DNA of 64,000 nucleotides, from contig VZRR01005744.1 of NCBI GenBank assembly GCA_013398015.1, positions 1-64,000 on the forward strand. Reading direction: 5' to 3'. Positions within the stretch are counted from its first letter, which is position 1. Each line of letters starts with the position of its first letter. Shown here in pieces: positions 25,500 through 36,603 of the stretch. This DNA comes from Oreocharis arfaki. Taxonomy: Eukaryota; Chordata; Aves; Passeriformes; Paramythiidae. The position numbers and the translations under genes are program-made. The notes under the pieces are model-generated. The model ran no database searches and was not told the DNA's origin. It worked only from the letters and a program-made list of their open reading frames with translations.

Positions 25500-28400
25500 A
25501 AAACTGCAAGAAGTGAAGAACTGCCTGCCTGCCCCAAAGTCATCTCGTCCTGGTTTTCTCCGAGAGGATGAAGCAAGGCAGCCAGATGTATTTTTGTCCT
25601 TGGTTTAGAAAGTGCCATGTGAATTTGGAGCTGGCTTTTCCTCAGCCATCAAACATTGTGGAATAAAGAGTGAGATCGGAGCCTCTGCAGGCAGCTGGGC
25701 TGCTATTTAATGCAAACTTAACTCTTTCTTCCCCAGTGCTAGCAGCAGCAAACCTCAGTGAGCTAGAGGCGTGCTGAAAAGGAGCTCTCCAAGTTTATTA
25801 GAGTGGAAGGGCTGAATTTGGTGTTCATTTCCTTAACACAGAAAAAAAAAGAAAAAAAAAGGAAAATACTTAAATACTTATTTCAGGAAAATAGAAAATT
25901 CTTTGCATTTGCCTCTGAATCTTCCTCATGGCCGTTCTGTCCTCGTGCTGCAAACCCAAAGACACTGCACTGCTCAGTGCAATGCTATGGCTCAGCCCCA
26001 CGACATCCGAGTGTGCAGGTGGAAGCACAAAGCAGTGAACAAAACACAAAGCTGGATGTGCAATGGGACCCGCGGTGCAAGCATAGAAACTGCATGTAGC
26101 CCTTGCGGTTTGTGTTGCCATGGCATGGGGGCAAATGTGGAGTGGAGGCCATGTGGCCTAGTTTTTCTACCTGATACCCAGAAAAGTTTTGACAAACCAA
26201 AACCTCCTACCAAGAAATATTCTATACAACACGCCCACAAACAACGGAAGATTTGATCACAGTTGGCAGCACTTTGCACCCTGGTGATTAATAAGGTGTA
26301 AAAGCCGCCCAGTTTCCTATCTAACTGGCAGGCAAGAATTTTACTTGAAATTCCAGGAACAGTTTGACAGATTTGTCCTCCTCTCCCGCCCCAGGAGGGT
26401 CATCTTTTGGTAAGTCTCGTGTCCTCAGAAATGCTGAGTGTTAACCTGGGAAATTAAGACTGTGATTGCCATTGTATTGTTAGTGCTCTATAACACCACT
26501 CTGCAGTTCAGGCATTTATCATGGGCAATCCAAAAGAACCATATATGATACATTCAATAAATTGTGCTATTCCTGAACCCAGGTGGCTCTTTTGAATGTG
26601 GCCAGACCTAAAGTTCCCAGACTATTCATGTGCCTGGCATGGGGCCTTATTTTCATGGGGCCATTTTTTCAACAGTACAGAGAGCCTTTGAAAACCCCAA
26701 GCACTTGGTTTCTAGGGGGAGGTACTTGCAGTTGGTCACCACCACCCTGGCATCGGGGAGGCTGCAGAACAAGTCCTGGCACAGCCCAGCATGGAGCTTC
26801 AGGGCCTCTGGCAGGCTGCTTCCCTGGGGGTGGGAGCGAGGACACCAGGACATGCAGCAGCCATGTGGATTCAGACTCTGTGTAAGAGCTGGGGTGTTCA
26901 CCAGCAAACTACATCCAAACCCACCCACATATCCCTGGTGCTCAGCAGGGTTTTATAAACACCATAATGCCAAGTATAAGTAGATGGTGGCAAAGCCACA
27001 TCGCAAACACTGCTCCTTCCCATCCCTCTTCTCCACAGCTGACAGGGATCAACCCATAGCAGAGAAGACCTCAGTGCCCAAGGACTGGGGTTATGCAGGG
27101 CCAGACCAGCCCCACAGCATGGATGAGACTTTCTCCAGCAGCTCCTTCTCCCAGGAGCCTGGGAGAGGGCAGGCAGCCAGACCCTTCACCAATCCATCAC
27201 ACCCTCCATCCAGCAGCTCCAGTTTTTACCAGCTGAGGATCCAGTCCACGGGGTCTTCGGCAGTGGGACCTTTTTCTTCATGCACCTTCTTCCCCTCCCG
27301 AGGCAGCCAACACCTCACTGAACAGCAGGAATATGCACCTGCAGACAAGCCAGGACTCCTCCTTCCAGCCAGCCAGCCCTCTCCTCCTTGGCATTGTTCA
27401 AACACTGGCAAGGAGCCCTGGACAATTTGCACCAGCAACTGGCACAAATTTACATTGAATGGAGAGATCAAGAAGCACACCTTGTTTAGGGATAAACCCT
27501 CTGGATGTGTTAATTTTTAAAAAAGGGTTTTTTCTGTGTGTTTATGCATTTCAAACCCTTTCACTGTTACACAGAGTGGAACCCCAGTGGGGAGGGTTAT
27601 GGATGGGGATGAGGGGCAGAAGATGACTGCAAAGGCAGGTGTAATGCTCCTAGGATCCCAGCTCCTTTTCAGTTTACCAGGTTCAGGGGTCTCATGCTGG
27701 GTAGGACACATCCACACTTGCACCTTCCTGGCTTTTGGGACCCAAGGCAACGCAGCTGCCGGAAGCGTGTTCAACCATCCCATTAATCCATGCGGAAGCA
27801 GGCTGTTAATATTAACGGTTTGATCCTCCTCCGCAGATCACATCCTGCCAGGACAGAGCCCTTGTCTGAAGAAGACAAGGTCCTAAGGGCAGTATGTCTT
27901 TAAACTACAAGACATGTCTTAAAACCTTGAGCATGAGAGGTCTCAACCCAGGACAAGATCTACCTAAACCAAACACCGCTAGCCAAAAACACTGGGGTTT
28001 TTTTCTGAGAAATTATTAATAAAAGTCTGTGTGAGGCTTGGAAAGATTAGGTTGTCAGGTTAGACGGCCCCCCAGGAGCTGTAGGGGAAAAACGGAGCAT
28101 TTTGCTGGAGGAGGAACTGAACTGTAGGAGGCAGAAGGAATGAAAATTCATGGGAGGTGCTCGAGAAAGTTACTTAAAAATAGAAGCAATTCTGCTTTGG
28201 AAAGATTATGGAATAAAAATCACCCTCAATTCCCACCCAGGTTATTTATTTGACCAACTGAATTACACTACGGTATTGTGACTACATTTTTCCACCCTTG
28301 CTATGCTGGGGAATTCCTTGGCAGCAGCGAAAGAAGAGGGTTGGTTCAGTGGAGCACTGGCACGTCCGCTGGGGTGGCACAGCCTGGGCTCCACCCTGAT

Positions 28401-29097
28401 CCCAAAGGGAAGCCGACACTTTGTGCAATTACAGCTCACATTCCCAAGAATTTTCCCGAACGCAATTACATCCCACAGCTGGGGCTAAGCAAAGAGCCCG
28501 AGGAGAATGCTCCAGGCTGGAGAAGACAGGCAGGTGGGGGGCACTTCTCCAGCATGCTGTCATGTGCCAGTGGAGAAGGTGCAGAGCTCAGCTGGGATTT
28601 TGCTTGCCCTAGGCCCATAGCTCAGCCCAGGAGCTGAGCCACATTCTCAGCTTGTTCCAATGCTACCACGGACACCGGTGCCCTCTTTCCCTGCCACTTC
28701 TTCCTGCTGCTCCCAGCACAAAGCCTTGGAGCCTGCACACTCCAGCGATCACCTGTCCGTGGCTGCACCCATCCTGGGAAACCCAGCTGCCGAAGGAGGC
28801 TGTGCTGTGCTGGCTCATCAAACACGATGACTCTTCAAGTAAAGGCATGAGCGTTTTAGCTGTTTATTAGCAAGAAGGGTGCTCCACCTGCATTCCCTCC
28901 TTAGTCTGCACGAAAGCTCCCACCACCATGACGTACCTTATTCCATAGATCTGTGAAATCCTGTTGCTTCACCTGCAGCTCCCTGTCCCCAAACTCCTGG
29001 TTTCCTCATGCTTGTTTCAGCGAGCAGGACACAGAAGATACTGCATAGTCAGTAACAAGTGGAACCACCAGCATCTCTGGTCTCCAGCATTAGCATC
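25500..29097. other. Intergenic DNA upstream of PTGES
   Basis: No gene, CR1 or other repeat copy was recognised. Short ORFs (up to 178 codons, around 27.0-27.5 kb) show no known domain. A palindromic GTTAATATTAAC lies at 27805-27816. Confidence 0.5.
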
Positions 29098-29712
29098 TGT
29101 TGTGGTTTGACACTGGCCAAATGCCAAGAACCCACAAAAGTTGCTCACTTGCCCTCCCCTGGGCAGAGGAGAGACAAAATTTGAAGGGTTCATGAGCTGA
29201 GGTAAGGACTGGGAGAAAACACTCCAAGGGCAAAACAGGCTCAGCTTAGAGGTACAAAGTGAATTTATTACTAACAAAATCAGAGGAGGATAATGAGACA
29301 TAAAATAAGCCCTTAAAATACCTTTTCTTCCCCCAACCCCTTCCCACCAACAGCGCAGGGAAACAGGGCACAGGGGTTTGGTCAGTTCACCACCCAGGAT
29401 TTTCTTCTGCTGCGCAGGGAGAGAAGTTTTTCCCCTGTGAGGCTGTGGGGTCCCTGCCACGGGAGACAGTTCTCCTTGAACTTCTCCAGTGTGGGTCCAC
29501 TCTCGTGAGCAGCAGTTCTCCCAAAACTGCTGCAATGCGAGTCCCTCCCACAGGCACACAGTTCTCCCAAAACTGCTGTGCCATGGGTCACTCTTCCATG
29601 GGGTGCAGTCCTGCAAGGACAGGCTGCTCCAGCTTGGAAGCAGGGGCCTCCTCTCTTCAGCAGGTCTCCCACTGGATCACAGCCTCCTCCAGGCATCCAC
29701 CCACTCTGGCGT

Positions 29713-30102
29713 NNNNNNNNNNNNNNNNNNNNNNNNNNNNNNNNNNNNNNNNNNNNNNNNNNNNNNNNNNNNNNNNNNNNNNNNNNNNNNNNNNNNNNNN
29801 NNNNNNNNNNNNNNNNNNNNNNNNNNNNNNNNNNNNNNNNNNNNNNNNNNNNNNNNNNNNNNNNNNNNNNNNNNNNNNNNNNNNNNNNNNNNNNNNNNNN
29901 NNNNNNNNNNNNNNNNNNNNNNNNNNNNNNNNNNNNNNNNNNNNNNNNNNNNNNNNNNNNNNNNNNNNNNNNNNNNNNNNNNNNNNNNNNNNNNNNNNNN
30001 NNNNNNNNNNNNNNNNNNNNNNNNNNNNNNNNNNNNNNNNNNNNNNNNNNNNNNNNNNNNNNNNNNNNNNNNNNNNNNNNNNNNNNNNNNNNNNNNNNNN
30101 NN
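29713..30102. other. Assembly gap inside the LTR
   Basis: 390 unresolved bases (N). The gap begins and ends within short imperfect tandem units of the LTR, which probably explains the assembly failure. Confidence 1.
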
Positions 30103-30121
30103 TGGATCCCCACATGCTCCA

Positions 30122-30201
30122 GGTGGATCTCTGCATCCCCCATGGATCCCCATGGGCTGTGGGTGGATCTCTGCATCCCCCGTGGATCCCCATGGGCTGC
30201 A
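30122..30201. repeat. 40-bp tandem repeat beside the gap
   Basis: Two nearly identical copies of a 40-bp unit (GGTGGATCTCTGCATCCCCC followed by ATGGATCCCCATGGGCTGTG) directly abut the assembly gap. Similar but more diverged units occur on the other side of the gap. This suggests an array within the LTR that continues into the unresolved sequence. Confidence 0.8.
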
Positions 30202-33200
30202 GGGCCACAGTGGCTTCACCATGGTCATCACCATGGCCTGCAGAGGAATGTCAGCTCTGGCATCTGGAGCACCTCCTCCCCTTCCTTCTCCACTGACCTT
30301 GGTGTCTCCATGTTGTTTCCCTCATATGTTCTCACCTCCTCCTCTACTCTGGCTAGAAAAAACTGTGTCCCTCACTGTTTTGATTTTTTTTTTTTCTTAA
30401 ATACGTTACCGCAGAGGCGTTACCAACCTCTCTAATTGGCCCAGCCTTGGCCAGTGGCATGTCCATCTTCAGAGCCATCAGGGATTGGCTGTGCCAGACA
30501 CAGTGGAAGTTTCTAGCAGCTTCTCACAGAAGCCACCTCTGTGGCCCGCCCCCTACTGAAAAAGAGGCCGAGGAAAACCAACACAGCATCTCAGAAAACA
30601 ACTGGGATGCTTCAGCCTTTGGCAAACTCAGGCAGATTTTGTCTGGTTTGCATTTTAAAGTGACAGTACTGGCTGCAGCTATCTGAGGCACCTCAAGCAT
30701 GAGGAATGTATGATCCGACTCTCCTAAATTGTCCTTCACACTCAGAAGAGCAGATGCCTGCAGCAGGAGAAAGCCATCAAGAGAGGCCCAGGGAAGGGGC
30801 AGGGGTGTGGTGGCTCTGAGTTTCAGGCAGAGTGGAGGGAGCTGCTGTTCCTCAGCCAGTCCCAAGGAACAGGCCCGGGGCCAAGTGAGAGGCAGTGGCA
30901 CGTCCTCCTGCCTTTTCCCTCCAGCTCCATCCATCATCCTTTCCTGCCTGCTCCCGGGCTGCTGCCCTGCTCCCAACCACTCTCCTGCCCCAAACTGTCA
31001 TACCCACCCTGGCTGCAGAGGAGTCACTGTGTCCTCTGCTGCTGTGACACTGAGGAGACACTAGAAGAGAGGCCATCAGGCTGTGAGTGTGTGGGAAGTA
31101 GATTATTTTCTCTTATTCTGAGCCTCACATGGATTCATGCCTGGGCTTTCTCTTAGAGGAAAGAATTCCTTGGCCATGCTGCTCTGTGCCTCCAGGGATG
31201 AAACTCTGCTGTGAGAGAGGCTGAGGGAAGTTATTTCTCCTTTCTCCTGCTCTCTCCCTCTGTCCCAGCTAGTTTAAGAGCTGGCTTTAGGCAGAGCTGC
31301 ACCTGCCACTGCTGCCACCAGGCAAAGGTGGGAGATGGGGGTCAGGGCTTGGGGTGGGGGGAAGCCACGTCTCTCTCACTCAGCCACACCACAGCAACTC
31401 GTGATGCGTTTTGCTTCCCAAGAACCAGATCCCATCAGTTGTAAACAACAGGCAAAAACCACTTATGTTACTGCCCAAAAAGAGGGAGTTTCCCCGCCAA
31501 GCTGAGAGAGAAGAGGAACAAATTGCTGCCAAAAATTTCGGGATTTGGGAACATTTCCCAAACTTCAAGCATTTGCAAAACTACAGTGTAGATGCCGATT
31601 CCCTGGCGGCATGCTCTTAAACAAGAGCAAAGGTAAAGGATGCTGCATGGTCCTGCCTCCACATGCTGTGTTATGGAGAAATGGGAATCAGGGCATGGGA
31701 ATCACAGCATTAAAGAGCCCTGGCTCACTAACAAGGCTGGGAGAGGAAGCAACTGTGGTCCCTGGTTCCAGCCTTATGGAGACCTGACATTCAACAGCAA
31801 TGAGCAGCTTCAAGGTGAAAAGTAGAAAACAAACCTCTTATTTCCTGGGCTGTTAACCCTACCTTGCAACCCAGGAAGAACAGGGTGCAGAGCTTGTCCA
31901 TTTTAAAGTCTTTTAAACCGTATTTTCACCAGACAGGCGTTTTCAAGTTCTCATAGGATGAGAGAGAATGGAAGGGTCAGCACATCATTGCCTGTCCCTG
32001 ACCTGAGCTGAGAGTGGCTAGACCATGCTGGTGAAACCAGCTCCAAGGAGAGCCTTTGTTCATGGCTTTGCCATAGAGCTTCACCCACCACACAGCTTTC
32101 CAAAACACAGGGCTTATTTTTAACCCCCCAAGTTCTCTGTGTCCCCTCCATCACCCCTAAGTTAAACAGCAGCATTTCCTCCCATCCTCCTGTATAGGTC
32201 ATGTTGTCTAAATCTCTTTATCACACATGCCGATCTCATAAATGCTATCACTTTGCAATGTCCTGGAGAGCAGCTGGGCTTCCTGGAGCACGTCAGGGCC
32301 TCCTTCCCGCAAGACCTGTGGCAGGCTCCTGACTCAGGCAGAAGTCAGAGATGCTCGGCAGTTTGTGGTTTATGAGTTGTCATTGTGTCAGTGGTCCAGA
32401 CACATCCTAAAACTTTCCCTTTTCCCTACACTGAGTCACGAACAACATATCTTTTGGGCTTGCTTTTAGGCCGAAAGGTGGTGTCAGTCTCAATTCTGAT
32501 GTTAATAAACACCCCTTACTAGCAATGCTAAAAACACCCTGCCCACAGTCGGCTTGGAAAGCAGGAAGCAATTTAGCTGTGTTATTTACAGCCCCCTTGC
32601 CTGGAAGCTTTTATTGTGCTGTCGTCTCAGCTGGCCTCTTGCTCACAGTGGTGGGAGCACTGAGACATGACCCAGGCTGCATGACCCTGACTTTATCCAG
32701 AGCAGAATTTGGGTTGAATGATGCAAAGAAGTAGAAAAACCTCTCCATTCTACTCTGCAGGCAGTGGTGCTTGGGCTAACCATCCTAAGTTTTCTTCTCT
32801 GCCTGAATGACCCATTGGCAGGACTGCCCAAGGACTGCCTGTGTTAATTACTCTCCTGATTTACAGCCTGCATCCTCATGTCCATGATGTTCCCAGAAAT
32901 CTTCTCCACTCTGTGTTTATGCAACCCTGAAGCCCTCAATGGGGGAATACGTGTGTTTTACAATTATTTACAAAGCAGCAGAATGCACAGCATGTTTCTG
33001 TTCATAATGCCACTGACTCAGGCAGAGTGTTCTCCCATTAGCAAGGAGAGAAGCTGGATCCCAGCTGTGGAAAGGCGGTAGGGACAGGAGGCTATGAGAT
33101 GCTACATTAGTGGAGCTAGAGCTGTCCACAAGGAGAGCTGGATGTCAGGAAGGGGCAGGGAGCTGTGCTGCACCATTGTTGCAGCTGGGGAAGTTGGTGT

Positions 33201-33396
33201 GAATGTTCAGTGGCGGAAGGAGCTGCTGCTCTTCACCATGAGTGAGGCCCTTGCAAGGATTGTATCAGCCATGGGACACTGTGGTTGCAAGGTAGGACGT
33301 GCCCCTGTGGGAGAGTAATGGATTGAGGCTCTCTGGTCCTGTTCACCCTGATTCATCCAATCTTCAGAAGTCAGAAGATTAACTTAAGCTCTGAAT

Positions 33397-33641
33397 CACA
33401 AGGTTTAATTCTCTTTCTTGTAAATTTGTTGTCATACATGAAGGTAATGTTTGATAATTACATGCGTCAAGTCACCGTCCATACTGTTAAAATTAAATTA
33501 CTTGTCGAGACAATTAAGTTCCATAATGAAACACAATTTAAATTAAGATTATGATGATAATAAAAAAAATTAATATTTTTATGGGATCTCCCTCCGCTCT
33601 TGTTCATGTCACAGACAGACACACGGGGGAATTAAGAACAG
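33397..33641. repeat. AT-rich duplicated element, copy 1
   Basis: This segment aligns by eye with 35622-35901 in the same orientation. Shared anchors are GTTTAATT, ATGTTTGAT, AAGTTCCATAA, GATTATGATGAT, TTTTTATGGGATCTCC and CTCTTGTTCATGTCA. I estimate about 75% identity apart from an insertion in copy 2. I do not recognise the family and there is no ORF. Confidence 0.8.
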
Positions 33642-35621
33642 CAGTTCTTGCTCAGCTTTGCCCAGCATTCTCCTCCTTTGAAACACGTCTGTGAAAGCAC
33701 CTCTTACTGAGCTTTACTGCAGTCCCGTTTGCTTTCTTCTCTCTTCAAAGGAGATTTCTCCATGCTTTTGATTATCCCAGTCATACTTTCATATTACCCT
33801 CCAATGCTGAAGCAAGCAGATGACCGGCACATGACTGCCAGCTCCTTCACCCCTTGCACTTCAAACGTCCTTCAACCTCCTAAAAGCTCATTTTTCTTTT
33901 AAATGCCACAAGTGCACACTGAGGGGTCTAGGATGATTCCACACCAAGTTATTTAGTACTCTGGAGGGGCTACTCCCAAACTGAAGGAATTCCAGCAATG
34001 TTATATAGAAGACAGCCCTGGGACACTTTGCAGCTATCAAGCATTAGATCTGGCCGCTCATCCCTGTTCCTCCAGGGCCTCTCTGTATCCTCCAGCCAAT
34101 CTCCTCTTTTGCTGTGCTGTTAGCAGGGACCTAGCATTGTTCTTTGCAGAGCACATCCGTTCTCCTGTTTTCAACTCATTCCAGCTCCCTGTTGGCCACA
34201 GGGTTCCCAGCTCACAACCACCCATTTTAACAATAGCTGGAAACTGGAGTCCTGCAGGCAACCTTTTATTTTAGCAGAGTACATTTTTCTTCCTGTTAGA
34301 TAAAATATCTCCTGGAAAAAGAACCTAACCATTTTAGATCCCTTCCTGACCCTCCATCCTTTATTTAACATTGAGGAATCTGTATGGAAATTATACTTTA
34401 GAGGTCATTCAGAGTAAGATTCGAGTCATAAATTAACAGGTCCTCAGGCTTCCCTGCAATGACATTCTGATGTCCAAACCACAGAACAGGACAGAGCTGG
34501 TGGAATTTCCAGGAAGTCTCACTGTGGTCTCCTCAGAAATCACCAAATTCCTCCTTGCTCAGGAGATCTCACTGCTGGTGCCTGGTGTTCTCTGGTTACT
34601 GATGCCCTCTGAGGCTCTCCAGCACACCAGAAGCCTGTGCTGCCCTTTGGCCTTGGCTGGCACACTGCCTGCTGCTCTTCATTGGCCCTGAAACCAGCTG
34701 GGAAGTACCAGCCTTGCTCCATAACCTCCCCAGCACTCCAAGGGGTCCAGACCCAGCCTCGCTGAACAAAGGGGGAAGCTATTACAGCAACAAATAGTCA
34801 CTTTCTCCTGATGAACCTATTTGGTCCTCAATGTCAACTGCTAGAGCTGATTAAAACCAGGCAGAGGTCTTTACTCAGGCATGAACTGAAGACAGAGCAG
34901 GGATAGCAGAGGCGCCAGTCAGAATAGCTGCCTTGCAAGACTAATTTTGGTGACTTGTGTTTATGGCTCTTCCACAGGAGCTGTGTGTAAGAGCAGGGTG
35001 TTAGCTTTGCTAAACCCCAAGCCAAACAGAGCCTCTGATTCTGTTCCAACCAGAATCAGGTCCAACCCAAAACCTTTTAAATCCTCTTTCACCTAAGGGT
35101 CCAAAATCATTGGATGGGGCTGTCTGCTTAATAACACCACCACCTTGTGTGCTTTGGAAGAGATACAAGCCACTCACCACATCAGAGCCCATAACCGGAG
35201 CGAGGGCACAGCATTACTCATGCCTTACTCTTCTTGTAGAAATTCTCCCACACTGTGTGAGCATAGTGTTTTCTTACTTCATCCAGTTGAAGTTTCATCT
35301 CTTCTACACAGTTTTTATCCCTAAATTATTATTTACAACAGAATTCTATTTAAGATAGAATATGGGGTAAAGTTTCCCTATTGTTCCTTGTTCTTTCAGT
35401 GAGAACTATTGCTACACAGGCAGACAGGCTCACGCGAGACCTACTTCACTCCAAGCTAGCCTGGAGAACAAAACCAGAAACTCCTGGAGCAAAGCCAAAC
35501 AGGAACACTCTCCAGTTTCAAATTCTGGGCTCAATTTTAAAAACGAAGGTAAAAACCAAAGGCAGGATCAAGGCAGATGAAGTTTAACTCTCACAGTGTC
35601 CCCATCTTATGAGCAGCTACA

Positions 35622-35901
35622 GCACAAAGTTTAATTATCTTTCTAGCAAATGTATTGTCATAAATGATGGAAATGTTTGATATTTACATGCCAAGTTCAC
35701 TGTCCACACCATTCAAACTAAATGACGTTCTTGGACGGTAAGTTCCATAACGGAACAAAATTTGAATGGAGATTATGATGATGGTGATGATACTAAAGAT
35801 AATGGTGATGATGATGATAATAATCATCATTATCATCTTTTTATGGGATCTCCTTCCCCTCTTGTTCATGTCATGGAGAGACAAGTAGAGGATTAGGAAC
35901 A
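35622..35901. repeat. AT-rich duplicated element, copy 2
   Basis: This is the second copy of the 33397-33641 element, 2.2 kb downstream. It has gained about 60 bp of GAT/ATC trinucleotide repeat (about 35772-35838), which is partly self-complementary because GATGAT units are followed by ATCATC units. Confidence 0.8.
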
Positions 35902-36340
35902 GACGATGTGACTAAGCCAGTATTGCTGGAGCCGAGTGAGAGCACCTTGACCCCAAATGCAGTTCTCAGATCTAATCACTAAACCACAGAGGATGTCTGC
36001 GCCAGGAATGTTTACTTTACAAGTCAAAACAGAGCCTAACTGCCAGCATCGATAGCCTATCCACTGGGTCTATCGCTACGCTACCATTTAATCCATTATT
36101 CATCTCGATCTTGCACGACACAGACCTTGAAATCAGAGCCCGGAGGCCATGAGGTCGGAGCAGAGCCAGCTCGGCAGGGGTGAAATGGTAAATGGTAGAG
36201 CACCGTCCACACCCTGCTTTGCTTTCCTGAGTTCCTCCCCTGAGGGTGCCTCTCTCAGCTGCCAACCCAGGTGGATTTGCATGGTCCAGGGGAGGCTGCT
36301 GCTTATCTGCACATGGCTTTGGGTGGTGCCATTATCTTGG

Positions 36341-36476
36341 AATCATATAACCATTCAGGTTGGCAAAAAACCTCTAGGATCATCAAATCCAACCCTTAAC
36401 CACCCGTGTTCACCACTAAACCACTTCCCCAAGTGCCGCATCCACATGACTTTCGAACAGTTCCAGGGAGGGTGAA
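36341..36476 (-). mobile_element. CR1 LINE 3' fragment
   Basis: The plus strand begins AATCATATAACCATTCAGGT TGG, continues with AGGATCATCAAATCCAACC and runs to a GAACAGTTCCAGGGAGGGTGA block. This is the reverse complement of an avian CR1 3' end. The copy is short, diverged and non-coding. Confidence 0.85.
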
Positions 36477-36558
36477 CCAGACCCTGAGCTGCTGTGTCCT
36501 CTTGCCCTGCAACAGCAGACACCCATAAAACACCGACCTGAGCCCCAGTGCCTTCACA

Positions 36559-36603
36559 GGATGGGTAGTTAACAGTAGTTAACAGTAGTTAACAAGTAGT
36601 TAA
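36559..36603. repeat. TAGTTAACAG tandem repeat
   Basis: Three to four copies of the 10-mer TAGTTAACAG, the last slightly altered, lie in the intergenic region about 80 bp after the CR1 fragment. Confidence 0.85.

Larger units (their letters stand above)
29098..30585 (-). mobile_element. Solo LTR of an ERVL-type endogenous retrovirus
   Basis: The element begins TGTTGTGGTTTGACA and ends CCAACACA, so it has TG...CA termini. It is flanked by a perfect 5-bp target-site duplication GCATC (29093-29097 and 30586-30590), the size typical of ERVL-class integrases. The sequence resembles a long LTR family common in passerine genomes. Strand is inferred as minus: read that way, a TATTTAAG TATA-like box is near the start and an AATAAA (plus-strand TTTATT near 29267) near the end. 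No gag, pol or env remains, so it arose by LTR-LTR recombination. An assembly gap interrupts it. Confidence 0.85.

Noticed and set aside
27805..27816. GTTAATATTAAC palindrome as an HNF1 site
   Set aside because: It is one base short of the usual 13-base palindrome and is isolated in intergenic DNA, so no function can be supported.
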